DNA from: Nostoc sp. UHCC 0302 | GTDB lineage: Bacteria; Cyanobacteriota; Cyanobacteriia; Cyanobacteriales; Nostocaceae | DNA: 64,000 bases | Assembly (NCBI RefSeq): GCF_038096175.1 | Contig: NZ_CP151099.1 | Span: 3,938,501-4,002,500, forward strand | Reading direction: 5' to 3' | Part shown: one piece after another, positions 26,895 through 35,895 of the stretch | Numbering within the stretch: the first letter of the stretch is position 1 | Layout of the letters: the number at the start of each line of letters is the position of its first letter | The notes under the pieces: model-generated | What the model was told of the DNA's origin: nothing | Databases searched by the model: none | The model's input: the letters and a program-made list of their open reading frames with translations, nothing else | Translations under genes and position numbers: made by a program

Positions 26895-28224
26895 ACAGAT
26901 TCTGGTTGCTTTTTGCGGGGCTTAGTTGTAGTTTTTTTGACTATAGGGTAGCGAATTCTACGTTTACGTGGTTGATCAGTCTTCCAACCTGGAGACTTTC
27001 CGCGAGGTTTAGGCGGTTGTGTTGGAGTACCAATCACTGCAAAAATGCTTCCCATCGCCTGAGCAACCCTTCCAGGGGTCATTTTGTCTAGTGACTTTTG
27101 CCTTGGCGCTAGCCTCTCCCTTTGGGAGAAGGTAAAGGGTTATCCGCAACAATATCACGCGCCAACCACAATTCCCAAGTCATCATTGGCATCAAGTCAC
27201 TCCAACGCTCACATTGCTTAGAAGTACTGAGCTTAGGAAGTGTCCAGTGTAGGCGTTGCTTCAAAAAACGATACCAGTGGTCAATAGTAAAGCGACGCAG
27301 ATAGAGCTGCCAAACAACTTCAAGTGGAGGCATTTGCTCTCCCACCCAAGCCAACCACAAAGGTTTTGCTACCCTCAAGTTGCCAAGATCATCCAGACGC
27401 TCAACCCGAATAAGGGACATCGGCCGTGTAGCAGTTTTACGAAAGTGCAAATTTGACCACAAACTCACCTTGATGTGTCCTAGCTTTTGATGGTTTTCTT
27501 CTATACTTTGGGTGGCTTGACTCCATGTAGAAGGTTCATTCAGTTTGAATTTATTACCATGTTTTCTGGGTCGTCCCTTGCCAGAATATGGTGGTGGTGC
27601 GCCCCATAAACAAAGATTTGAACGCAAACGTACCAAAATGTCTGCTTTAATGTTACTCGTCTTCAAAACGAAAGGAGCGCACCCATACTCACTATCCCAA
27701 ACCGAAATTGGTCTAGTTGGTAAATTTTCACACACTTGTTGTAGCTGCCAAGCTGCCTTCTGTATCGGGTTTTCCCAACTGGTAATGCGCTCATGCCTCA
27801 ACGGTAACGCCCAACTGCCCGAATCTTCTGGTATCCAAGCAATGGTGCTATAGCCCTGACCAACAGTAATTGGTTTGTCTGACCCCATTGAGACACTGCT
27901 GTGTTCAATTGTCCTTTCCTGTAGAGTTACCGCATCTGGCCGCGACCAAGCTGTATGATCGCCTGCTAACAACAGATGCTCCTGTAAAGGCATCTGTTTG
28001 ATGTATAACTGCATCAATTTCTGCCGCTGTGGTCTGCTATCTTGTAACGCTTCATAAATACTTGGCCACTTGCGTCTAAACACCGGGGATAGCGATAAAT
28101 CTGCCAAACTATAAGCGTTTCGAGTCAGCAATATTGCATCCGTTAACTCAAATGTTGCATCATGCGCTTTTCCTAAATAGTTGTATGCTGCTTGACGAAA
28201 TTCTTCTAATAAGGCACGTTTCAT
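26891..28224 (-). pseudogene. IS701/IS4-like DDE transposase, broken by an SDR insertion
   Basis: The first part (28224 to 27109, 371 residues) contains LLAGDHTAWSRPDA (first Asp), ISVWDSEYGCAPF (second Asp), and LRRFTIDHWYRFLKQRL near the end; this last part resembles the Glu-containing helix region of IS701/IS4-type enzymes. It stops in NPLPSPKGRG because 26 foreign bases (27103-27128) shift the frame. Removing them restores NPLPWQKSLDKMTPGRVAQA, which continues in frame into the lower fragment (27082-26891) with a basic tail rich in Lys, Arg and Pro. The gene is therefore dead but otherwise nearly intact, so the damage is recent relative to the insertion of the IS. Confidence 0.85.
27103..27128. 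repeat. 26-bp SDR inserted in a transposase gene
   Basis: The unit starts TTGGCGCTAGCCTCTCCC and ends TTTGGGAG. A nearly identical unit is at 44670-44697 in a spacer. Its removal restores the transposase frame exactly. Confidence 0.85.
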
Positions 28225-28321
28225 ATTGGCAGATGAGAATTGGTGGTTCTTTTCTCAGATTCTGCTAATAGGGGGCCTGTGTTCAAGCACACCCCTTATT
28301 TTTCGTTGGCGCTACGACTAT

Positions 28322-28844
28322 TTAGTCTAAACTCCAGTAACCAGCGTTGGCTTTCTTTAGACTCGATCGCCTGCGGCGGGTGCTTTGCACCATCGCTCGC
28401 CGCCGCTCACTATTAACTTTACTCTTCTCTCTTGCCCAAATTTTTTGATCTAAAACCCCTAATGGCACACCTTTCACACTGGCAGCCAATATTGTATGTA
28501 CTTTCAATCCTTTAGCTGTCGATTTACTTAGCGCACCCATTCCCCGTTTGCTACGGTGATCACTAAAGTCTAATTCTGTTGTGTCTTGAATCACTAATAC
28601 AATTGAATGGCCTTTTATCCGTTCTACTGTGGTAGCAGTATGTGCCGCTAGAATCTCTGAAGGCTTAATCCGCGGATTTGACCAAAACTCGTATGCTCCT
28701 TGAGCTGCTGCGGTATCTTTACTCGCCTGTGGCACGCTCTCATGATTGTTGTGCAGCTAAATCTTCTACTATTGTTATCAAACGCCGATTTCGTCGTTTA
28801 TCTCCTAAGTCTGCATTCATGAGCTCAAGGGCTGCCCAACTCAT
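28322..28844 (-). pseudogene. Remnant of a second IS4-type (Tn5-like) transposase
   Basis: The gene starts at the ATG 28844 after an AGGAG ribosome site and reads MSWAALELMNADLGDKRRN, then LAAQQ. One extra T near 28740 shifts the frame. The next frame gives VPQASKDTAAAQGAYEFW, IVLVIQDTTELDFSDH (first Asp of the DDE triad) and VLDQKIWARE, as in the N-terminal half of Tn5/IS4-like enzymes. A 44-base SDR (28362-28405) then shifts the frame again; without it the text continues ESKESQRWLLEFRLNSRSAN. The catalytic C-terminal half is missing; the remnant ends against the neighbouring IS. Confidence 0.82.
28362..28405. repeat. 44-bp palindromic SDR inserted in the transposase remnant
   Basis: The unit begins CTCGATCGCCTGCGGCGGG and contains the palindrome GGTGCTTTGCACC; it is followed by a second CTC, so a 3-bp duplication is possible. 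Taking it out restores a Tn5-like reading frame. Confidence 0.75.
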
Positions 28845-29797
28845 CGAAATACTCCTAATTTTTACAATGATCGTTTGTGAAATTATCCTCCAAACCCTTA
28901 CCCATCAAAGCAAAAGCAATATTTATTTGGCATTTCCAAAGCCCGTTAATTATAGTTAACAACTTTGAACAACTCAATAATTTTAATAACTAGTTCTTTG
29001 TTTTCATTAGCTGATTAGTTTTCATCTCATTCAACAATTGTTAAGTTATATTTACTCTCTTAAGAGGTCAATTTATTTCAAATACTTACTGTACTTGCAT
29101 TACAGGCTTTTTTGATGATAACACTATTTTTGTAACTTTTTGATTACAGAACTTTACTATTGATAATTTTCAGTTACTTATCTTCAAAATTTTGATTAAT
29201 TTATATTACTTTTAGCACAATTACTTACTTCCCAATTTTTAGCTTCAATTCCCCAAACTACTGCTATATCTACATTCTATGCTTTCAGTCTTTTGTTACG
29301 AAAGATGTGACTAATGCATAGCTCTTTTCGCTTTAAACCCTTACTGGCACTGCTTTCCAGCTTTTTATCACTCTCAAAACTCTTTTGTTACTTTCTTGTT
29401 ATTCAACTTCACTCTTGACAACTTTCAGTTACTTCTCTTCAAATTTGATGTTAACTATCATTGCTTTTAGGGCTAGCGCACCTCTCTTACCTCTTAGTGT
29501 CTATCGCTGTAACTATTGCTGTATCCCATTCCTGGCTTTTCACTCTTTTGTTAAGAAAGATGCGACTAAAGCATAGCTTGTGATTCTGACTTTTCAATTT
29601 TTAGCTTTTTTGTTTTTTATTTTTAATTGATTCCTTAGTTTCATCGTCTACCAAAGTTAAATAACTATTTTATAAAACTCAATTTATCATCTATCAAACG
29701 TAAAAACTTACCAACAAATAGTTATTCCTTCAGCAAGATAGCTAAAGTTTTTAGATCACTCAGAATTGAGGTAATTTTTTGAACAGAGGAAATTCGG
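28845..29797. repeat. AT-rich spacer with two diverged copies of a ~200-bp block
   Basis: Block A (about 29146-29325) and block B (about 29400-29580) share, in the same order, TTTCAGTTACTT-TCTTCAAA, a CTTTTAG, ACTA-TGCT-TAT, and a 42-base closing part ending GCATAGCT (29282-29323 and 29536-29578; a few mismatches). No reading frame runs through both copies. The spacer leads to the small secreted protein gene at 29798. Confidence 0.55.
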
Positions 29798-30040
29798 ATG
29801 AAACGTGTAGTATCTGCTGCTATGGCAGCAATTTTCAGTGCTGCCATAGGTGGAGCATTTTTTGGCGAAGCTCAAGCTCAAGCTGCTGAACAACAAGACA
29901 ATTTGATAACACAGGTTGGTACTTCCAATAACCGCCAAAATGTCAAGAAGAATTTGGTAGCGCAAGATCCTGTATATAGCCAGAGTCGCAGAGTAGGCCG
30001 CAGAGCAGGTCGCAGAGCAGGCCGTCGATACGATAGATAG
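29798..30040 (+). CDS. Small secreted Arg-rich protein
   Basis: 80 residues preceded by a good ribosome site (AGAGGAAA). It has an N-terminal signal peptide (MKRVVSAAMAAIFSAAIGGAFF..., cleavage likely near AQA-QAA), a polar middle and a basic tail built from repeats of the type RRxGRRAGRRAGRR. No cysteine. I do not recognise a family; an export signal with a strongly cationic tail suggests binding to anionic polymers or membranes, or an antimicrobial-like peptide, but this is a guess. It sits alone between a repeat-rich spacer and an IS630 element. Confidence 0.65.
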   Translation: MKRVVSAAMAAIFSAAIGGAFFGEAQAQAAEQQDNLITQVGTSNNRQNVKKNLVAQDPVYSQSRRVGRRAGRRAGRRYDR

Positions 30041-30412
30041 AAGGCACTAATAGGGTAGCCGCCGAGATATGTGCAAGTGCGATTCGTTCTGGAGAAACCC
30101 AACATATGGGAGGATTCCAGGCTTCAGTAGAGTAACTCCACCAGGAATTGAGTCCGCACTTTAATCCTCTGCTGATGACAACTTGATACCCATGTAGGTG
30201 AGGTGAAATATAAAACCAAGTCCAATTGATGATGAAGCTGCAACTAAACAGAAAATGCCTAAAAAGTCTTCCCAACGTGTTGGGCAACGCAAACCCAAAC
30301 GAGACACTGTTGGACTTGAGTGAACATCAAAAAATTCAGTAGTAGACTTGTCCGAAAATTCCAAAGCCAGACTGTTCAAAGCTTTGGGGCAAAACTTTGA
30401 TATCTTCGTAAA
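30041..30412. other. Spacer between small gene and IS630
   Basis: Nothing supported. Minus-strand frames that cross it, and partly overlap the small gene, have no family features. Confidence 0.4.
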
Positions 30413-31587
30413 TAAGTAGGTAGGTGCCAAAAAAGTCAGCTATGTTAAGATATGTAAAGACTGATAATGCATCTACAAGGTAGTTGGTGTATGGGTGCGC
30501 GTTTAAGGGTATTTCTGACTCCTGAGCAAGACCAAACTTTACTAAATCTGAGAAAACAGGATGTACCACAGAAAGTCAAAGACAGGGCGGAAATAATCAG
30601 GCTAAATGCACATGGTTGGTATGTAGAGAAGATAGCAGATCACTTTGATTGTCACAAAAAAACAGTCACAAAAGTTTTGCATCAATGGCAAAAACTGGGC
30701 ACAGAAGGGCTTTGGGAATCTCCTGGGCGAGGGGGGAAACCAAAGTGGCTTGAGGATGACATGATATTTTTAGAAGAATGCCTCAGAAACGAGCCACGCA
30801 CATACAATAGTTCTCAGTTAGCTTTGAAGTTGAAAACAGAACGCAACGTTGAGATGAGTGCCGACAGATTAAGACGGGTACTCAAAAAAAGGGGGTCGAT
30901 TGGAAACGGACAAGGAAAAGCCATAAAGGAAAACAAGACCCAGTAGCACGAGCAAACAAGCAAGCAGACCTAGACATGTTGGAATTAGCTGCTGCCACTG
31001 GTGAAATAGACCTGAAATACCTAGACGAGTCAGGGTTCTGTATGTGGAGCGAACCTAGTTATACATATTACTTTAGAGGTGAGCAAAAACGGTTAGAACA
31101 GACTAAACGCCGTGGTCGCAGATTAAGTATTATCGGGCTTCTCCAACCTTTAATCAGTTTTGTTTACGGTTTAGTTATCGGTGGTGTTGACCGTAAATCT
31201 TATATAGAAATGATGGAGAAAGAAGCCAAACAAGCCCAAGAAACTGGACGTATCAGCGTGATTGTGCAAGATAACGGGCCAATACATCGCTGCCAAGAAG
31301 TTCAACAATTGTGGAAAAAATGGGAAAGTCAGGGTTTGTACATCTTTTTTCTCCCGAAATATTGCTCAGAAATGAATCCAATTGAATTGGAATGGCAACA
31401 TCTCAAGAAAGATGAGTTATCCGGGCAAGCATTTGATGATGAGCTAGATCTCGCTTACGCCGTCATCAATGGTGTTCAAGCTAGAGGAAAAAAAAACAAT
31501 CACAACACACATCGTGTAAAATTTAGCTCTAGATTATCAACTTAAGATTTTGTTACATAGTAGAAAATTTCGGTGCCTACCTACTTA
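30413..31587 (+). mobile_element. IS630-family insertion sequence
   Basis: Inverted ends TAAGTAGGTAGGTGCC (left, from 30413) and TAAGTAGGTAGGCACC (right, read inward from 31587) match except for two bases and begin with TA, the usual IS630 target. Length about 1175 bp. The transposase is in two frames joined by a -1 shift. Confidence 0.9.
30491..31545 (+). CDS. IS630-family transposase (two frames, -1 frameshift)
   Basis: Frame one (from about ATG 30491) encodes the helix-turn-helix part (VEKIADHFDCHKKTVTKVL). At 30884-30895 an A7-G5 run (AAAAAAAGGGGG) allows a -1 slip, after which the text continues KKRGVDWKRTRKSHKG and then LELAAATGEIDLKYLDESGF (first Asp), VIVQDNGPIHRC (second Asp) and LPKYCSEMNPIELEWQHLK (Glu). 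This is the normal arrangement of IS630 elements, in which a programmed shift makes the fusion, so it is probably functional rather than mutated. The start is uncertain; 30467 is an alternative. Confidence 0.85.
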
Positions 31588-32123
31588 CGCATAGTCAAAA
31601 TGTCAAATAACCAGCCATTTAAGTACTTCTAGAAAATAAACTATTCCATTCTATTCCATTCTCTGCTTCTGCTGGAAGGGATGGCATCTACCCAACCACA
31701 GCATAAGTCTTTCAACGTTCATGTGACAAAAACGGAATTATGCCTAAACGCAAAACTCAAAACACAAGCAATGAAGGATGTTGGCAATTTTTGGATTGTG
31801 AGATGCTCACTGGCATTCCTGCTGATAAATGCCCCAATGCTAAATCTTGCAAGCAAAACGCGCTAGAAAGCCAAAATAGATGGTGCTTTCTTCCTTATCA
31901 AAGGTGGCTCCCAGAATACGATGAATTATACGAAATACCTACATTAGAAGTTGATTGCTGGGTAGCCCCTGAAGCGAGAGAGGCTGGTTATAGCCCAGCA
32001 GTGAGCCTTTTTTATGTTTACGAAAATTCCTTTTTAGGGATTGGAGAGGATAGAGAAGGCAAGAGAATTGATGATCCTCCCCCAGAGGCAAAAGAATTAG
32101 GATTTGCAATGGCAAGATACTTA

Positions 32124-33084
32124 ACCTGAGTTCGGGATAAGGAAAAGGACAGGTAGTAAGCTGAAAATAACGAAAATCCAGCAACCTGCCCTATGTTTAG
32201 TTTAGATGTTTTGTTTTGCCACGTAGATGATTTCTGTCAAGCGTTTGAAGCGCAATGGCACAAACAGCTATTAAAGCATGAAGGAATCAAACGCATTCGC
32301 GCAAAAAGCCTATGTTTAAGCGAAATCATGACAATTGTCATTGCGTTCCATCAAAATCACTACCGCAATTTCAAGCATTTTTATTTAGCTCAGGTGAAAC
32401 AGCATTGGCATTCGGCGTTTCCGGGATTACCAAGTTATCAACGATTTATTGAATGGATACCATCGACGTTGATACCTTTGTGCGTGTATCTCAAGCATTG
32501 TTTTGGCAAATGTACGGGTATCGGTTTTATCGATTCAACTAGTTTGAAAGTCTGCCATAATCGTCGGATTTCACGCCATAGGGTGTTTCAAGGTTTAGCC
32601 GAGCGTGGGAAGACTTCTGTCGATTGGTTTTTTGGTTTCAAACTGCATCTGGTGGTTAATGAGTTTGGTCAACTCTTAAATGTGACTATCACCCCTGGTA
32701 ACGTTGATGACCGTCAACCAGTACCTGATTTACTCAGCAATCTGTTTGGAAAAATCTTTGCTGATAGAGGCTATGTCTCCCAAAAACTCGCTGCGCAACT
32801 TTTACAAGACTTCGGAATTGAATTTTTTGCCAAACCTCGTCGCAACATGAAAAATAAGTTGATGCGTCTTCTTGACTTGCTTTTGTCCCGTAAACGCTCC
32901 ATCATTGAGACTATTAACGACCAACTCAAAAACATTTCTCAGATTGAACACTCTCGTCATCGCAGCCCAGTCAATTTTTGCGTTAATGTTCTGTGCGCTT
33001 TAATCGCTTATTGTCATCAGCCTAAGAAACCTAGCCTTCAACTTGAGTGGCTTTTTCCTTCATCTGTTTAACCCGAACTCAGGT
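32124..33084 (+). mobile_element. IS982-family insertion sequence
   Basis: 961 bp with inverted ends ACCTGAGTTCGGG-TAA (left from 32124, right from 33084 inward, one mismatch in 17). It is flanked by the direct repeat TACTTA at 32118-32123 and 33085-33090, a 6-bp target duplication. Confidence 0.9.
32193..33071 (+). CDS. IS982-family transposase
   Basis: The 292-residue DDE transposase has the IS982 architecture: an N-terminal helical part with LCLSEIMTIVIAFHQNHYR, then FIDSTSLKVCHNRR (first Asp), GNVDDRQPV followed by FADRGYVSQKL (second Asp), and SRKRSIIETINDQLKNISQIEH (Glu; shown here over two motifs SRKRSIIETI and NDQLKNISQ). It fills the IS almost completely, has no defects, and its element has intact ends, so it may be active. 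Confidence 0.92.
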   Translation: MFSLDVLFCHVDDFCQAFEAQWHKQLLKHEGIKRIRAKSLCLSEIMTIVIAFHQNHYRNFKHFYLAQVKQHWHSAFPGLPSYQRFIEWIPSTLIPLCVYLKHCFGKCTGIGFIDSTSLKVCHNRRISRHRVFQGLAERGKTSVDWFFGFKLHLVVNEFGQLLNVTITPGNVDDRQPVPDLLSNLFGKIFADRGYVSQKLAAQLLQDFGIEFFAKPRRNMKNKLMRLLDLLLSRKRSIIETINDQLKNISQIEHSRHRSPVNFCVNVLCALIAYCHQPKKPSLQLEWLFPSSV

Positions 33085-33608
33085 TACTTACCCTACAAAT
33101 TTTTAAAAAGTGTGCTGACTGTGGAAATTATCAACGATCATCAAATATTATGAGATATGGGATGGGGAGAAGCTGTAGAAATGCCCTATCGCTTGCACCA
33201 TGACATGGATACTGGTAAAAAATTTATCAAAGTGCAATTTGATATAAACCACACAAAAAATCAAGAAGCCATTGCTGCTGGATGGCATCCAGGGTTTTGG
33301 ATTTGCAAAATTTAAAATGACGAGATGGAGATTTTGTATATAGCTAATAATCAATTACCAGACTTGCCCAGTTGATTACTCATCGGCTAACTACCTTTCC
33401 TAACTAGCTTGTGTTGCTGTCTGACGCAACGATAATCCCTCATCAAGTGCTGCAATTACTTGGTAGATGTGATTTTTCTACTTTGACGCTGATTTCTGAA
33501 GCATAAAATGGTTAACTCTTTTTGAAACATATCTGGAGCTAAAAGTTTATTTTATGATTCAAATCACAGTACATCGCCATACCGGAAGCGCCAGCTTGAT
33601 GGTATATT

Positions 33609-34982
33609 ATGGCCATGCATAAAGCCATCATAGCAGAAATCCAGGAAGCATTTGGCGGGTCGCTTGCCGCAATGGATATTCTCAATGTATCTGGTGTTGG
33701 TGATCTGGCATCGGTCTATGCTGTTACCGATTTGGCGATAGCATCCCTTGCATCTTCTGGAATGGCGGTTGCCGAATTTATTGCCATACGCAGTGGCAAG
33801 ATGCCGCTAATTCAGGTGGATCGACGGCTTGCATCCATGTGGTTTTCTAGATCGTTACGTCCAATAGGGTGGCAGTTGCCTCCGAAATGGGATGCAGTGG
33901 CCGGTGATTATAAGGCAAGTGACCACTGGATAAGATTACACACCAATGCACCGCACCATCGCCGTGCTGCACTGCAAGTGCTTGGTTGTTCAGAAGATAG
34001 GGAAGCCGTAACGAAGGCTGTTGCGAGTTGGCAAGCAAATGAGCTTGAAGATGCAATAGTTTCTGCAAACGGTTGTGCCGCCGTTATGAGATCAGCAGAA
34101 GATTGGAGCATGCACGCTCAGGGGCGAGCGGTAGCCACTGAGCCGCTTATGCACATTTCTGCTATGGATTCCGCTCATATGCCAAACTGGCTAATTCCGG
34201 CAGGGCGGCCTTTAAAAGGCATACGTGTACTTGACCTGACCAGAGTTCTTGCTGGCCCCGTTGCCACACGGTTTCTTGCCAGTTATGGGGCGCAAGTATT
34301 GCGTATTGATCCGATAGGATGGGAAGAACCAGGTGTTGTGCCGGAAGTTGTATTAGGCAAGCGCTGTGCCCGGCTTGATCTAAAGAATGCCAACGGTATG
34401 GCCACACTGAAAAAACTGTTGGGTGATGCTGATGTAATTATCCATGGATACCGAACTGGCGCACTGGCACATCTTGGTCTTGACAGTGAAGAAAGACAAA
34501 AGTTGCGTCCTGGGCTGGTTGATATTTCACTCAATGCTTATGGCTGGAGCGGGCCATGGAAATTGCGTAGGGGATTTGATAGCCTGGTACAGATGTCAAG
34601 CGGTATTGCACATACCGGGATGGTCAAAGCAAATAAAAACTGCCCATTTCCGTTGCCCGTGCAGGCTCTTGATCATGCAACGGGGTATTTGCTTGCAGCA
34701 GCAGCGATACGAGGCTTAATTAGGCGTGTGACGAGCGGCCAAGGTATGGAAGTACGGGCTTCGCTTGCCAGAACAGCAGCTTTACTGGCTTGTTATCCGG
34801 TTGAAAATGGTCTTGCTGCAAAAATTGAGGCGGAGAATAGGAATGATCTCGATCCAGCCATCGAAGCTACCGCGTGGGGGGCGGCACAGCGTCTGAAACC
34901 ACCTTTAGTTATAGAAGGTTGTCCAATGTATTGGGATTTACCGTCATCGCCGTTAGGTTCCTCATTGGCTGAATGGCTTTGA
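33609..34982 (+). CDS. CoA-transferase family III (CaiB/BaiF-like), foreign-looking
   Basis: A 457-residue protein of the class III CoA-transferase family, which moves CoA between carboxylic acids. The C-terminal two thirds show the family pattern: GIRVLDLTRVLAGPVATRFL, YGAQVLRIDP, LDLKNANGMATLKKLL, DVIIHGYRTGAL and LVDISLNAYGW. The usual catalytic Asp region around RRGFDSLVQ-SSGIA is present. Residues 1-200 form a second, less typical half. The gene is visibly richer in G and C than its surroundings, uses codons such as CGG and GCC freely, and contains no HIP1 octamer. It is alone between mobile elements and a gene-free region, so transfer from another phylum (proteobacterial style) is likely. 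Substrate unknown. Confidence 0.85.
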   Translation: MAMHKAIIAEIQEAFGGSLAAMDILNVSGVGDLASVYAVTDLAIASLASSGMAVAEFIAIRSGKMPLIQVDRRLASMWFSRSLRPIGWQLPPKWDAVAGDYKASDHWIRLHTNAPHHRRAALQVLGCSEDREAVTKAVASWQANELEDAIVSANGCAAVMRSAEDWSMHAQGRAVATEPLMHISAMDSAHMPNWLIPAGRPLKGIRVLDLTRVLAGPVATRFLASYGAQVLRIDPIGWEEPGVVPEVVLGKRCARLDLKNANGMATLKKLLGDADVIIHGYRTGALAHLGLDSEERQKLRPGLVDISLNAYGWSGPWKLRRGFDSLVQMSSGIAHTGMVKANKNCPFPLPVQALDHATGYLLAAAAIRGLIRRVTSGQGMEVRASLARTAALLACYPVENGLAAKIEAENRNDLDPAIEATAWGAAQRLKPPLVIEGCPMYWDLPSSPLGSSLAEWL

Positions 34983-35021
34983 TTTGCTCTCAATTTTGTC
35001 CACAAGAACAGTACAAAAACA

Positions 35022-35155
35022 AAAAGGCCTGGCTGAGCCAAGCCTCTATATATACCAAGCATTTACTACACCAAGATTAATTTAGACGTAGTATGACTTT
35101 AGTTCATCTTCCTATAGGCTGTGTCCAAATCTTATAAAAACTGATATGCAATTAC
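35022..35155 (-). ncRNA. Array unit A (putative small RNA)
   Basis: Minus-strand reading: box 2 (AGTTTTTATAAGATTTG), box 1 (CTATAGGAAGATGAACT, plus-strand 35101-35117), a variable part with TAAATTAATC, then the hairpin GGCTTGGC-TCA-GCCAGGCC (plus 35026-35044) and T5. On the minus strand the stem is complete with one U-G pair; on plus it has a C-A mismatch. Confidence 0.5.
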
Positions 35156-35198
35156 TAAGTTATAGGATTTAACTTTAAGAATGATACAGTAGAATCCT

Positions 35199-35294
35199 GA
35201 ATTCAGGAGTCAGAATTCAGAATTCAGAAGTAAAACAGGCTTTCTACCTAACTTTAAGATCAATATTGTGTACTTCATCAACTTGAAATCTGCT
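35199..35294. repeat. Dispersed repeat, copy 2
   Basis: Homologous to 4094-4204 (GAATTCAGGAGTCAGAAT start, ACTTCATCAACTTGAAAT-TGCT end) but without the SDR seen in that copy. Confidence 0.7.
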
Positions 35295-35386
35295 GTATAA
35301 ACACCTTGCTAAGGACACGGCATTTTGGTGTCTCTAGGAATAATCTATATCTCTCAAAATTTTCGTGAATTAATATTACTCATAAG

Positions 35387-35525
35387 AAAAGGTTTGGTTT
35401 ATGACCAAACCTTAATAATTGCTGTGCTTAACAACGTACTAAATTAATTTAGTTCTACTCTGCTGTCAGTTCATCTTCCTATAGACTCTGTACAACTCTT
35501 CTAAAAACTGCTGATGCATTTCTAT
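35387..35525 (-). ncRNA. Array unit B (putative small RNA)
   Basis: Box 1 is identical to unit A over 17 bases (plus 35468-35484). The hairpin is GGTTTGGT-CATAA-ACCAAACC (plus 35391-35411), followed on the minus strand by TTTTC. Box 2 reads CAGTTTTTAGAAGAGTTG. Confidence 0.5.
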
Positions 35526-35783
35526 TAAAAATATTAAATAGATTGTTCTTAAAATATATAGTGTTATCTATCTATGGACTGAAAAAAAAATTGATCTTTA
35601 GGCAATATTGTAAAAAATAATTTGCTATTAGATAGCAAGATTATACGATTTGCCAAAACTTTAGTTTTCACTACCCATACTTTTGAAAAAGCTGGTGTTT
35701 TCGTTGTTAATGAACGATTTAGGATTGCTATATTTAAATTTACTCTGTTAGTCGACTATCTCAGGCGTTTATGAATTGTTATA

Positions 35784-35895
35784 AAAAAGACCCTGGGTGT
35801 TATTCCAGGGTGCATACACGTTTTTCAGGCATTAACAGGCTGAATACTAACTCTATAAAATAGCTATTTCGACTACCCATAGGGTGATACCAATA
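35784..35895 (-). ncRNA. Array unit C (diverged putative small RNA)
   Basis: The hairpin CCCTGGAATAACACCCAGGG (stem 35790-35796 with 35805-35811, plus coordinates) is followed on minus by T6 after one C. The body keeps only CCTATGGGTAG in place of box 1, so membership rests mainly on hairpin and spacing. Confidence 0.3.

Larger units (their letters stand above)
26891..28269 (-). mobile_element. Decayed IS with DDE transposase, inserted at the 3' end of tnsB
   Basis: Imperfect ends can be matched: CTAAACAGATTCTGG at the left (26891) and, reading inward from the right, CTATTAGCAGAATCTGAG (28269-28252). No target duplication is seen, so the edges are approximate. The transposase fills it on the minus strand and is broken by a 26-base SDR. 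Confidence 0.6.
31740..33315 (+). pseudogene. Cys-rich protein gene split by IS982
   Basis: The upstream part (31740-32123, 128 codons) encodes MPKRKTQNTSNEGCWQFLDC, then KCPNAKSC and RWCF, a cysteine pattern that may bind metal, and a less distinctive C-terminal half. IS982 enters at the TACTTA following MARYL. Joining across one copy of TACTTA gives PYKFLKSVLTVEIINDHQIL and then a TGA (33151-33153). In the same frame, right after this stop, a further 52 codons (33157-33315, MGWGEAVEMPYRLHHD...) look coding. In another frame the joined region reads KCADCGNYQ, a second Cys pair. So the original gene was probably longer and has also gained a shift or stop. Family unknown. Confidence 0.55.

Noticed and set aside
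26806-28337. The 16-mer CTGGAGTTTAGACTAA occurs in tnsB (26806-26821) and inverted in the transposase remnant (28322-28337), hinting at recombination.
   Set aside because: About one chance 16-mer match is expected among all positions in an AT-rich 64-kb window, and similarity does not extend beyond it.
24956-29797. Possible CRISPR array, tracrRNA or cas12k belonging to the CAST fragment.
   Set aside because: No regularly spaced identical repeats, no GTTGAAAG-type repeat and no large effector gene are present. The two blocks at 29146-29580 are too diverged and lack spacer structure.
29943-30287. 114-codon minus-strand open frame rich in Cys/Leu.
   Set aside because: Its end mirrors the Arg-Gly repeat of the real plus-strand gene at 29798-30040; a shadow frame.
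33157-33315. 52-codon frame considered as an independent small gene.
   Set aside because: It is in the same frame as the IS982-split gene and starts directly after its TGA; more likely the tail of that decayed gene.
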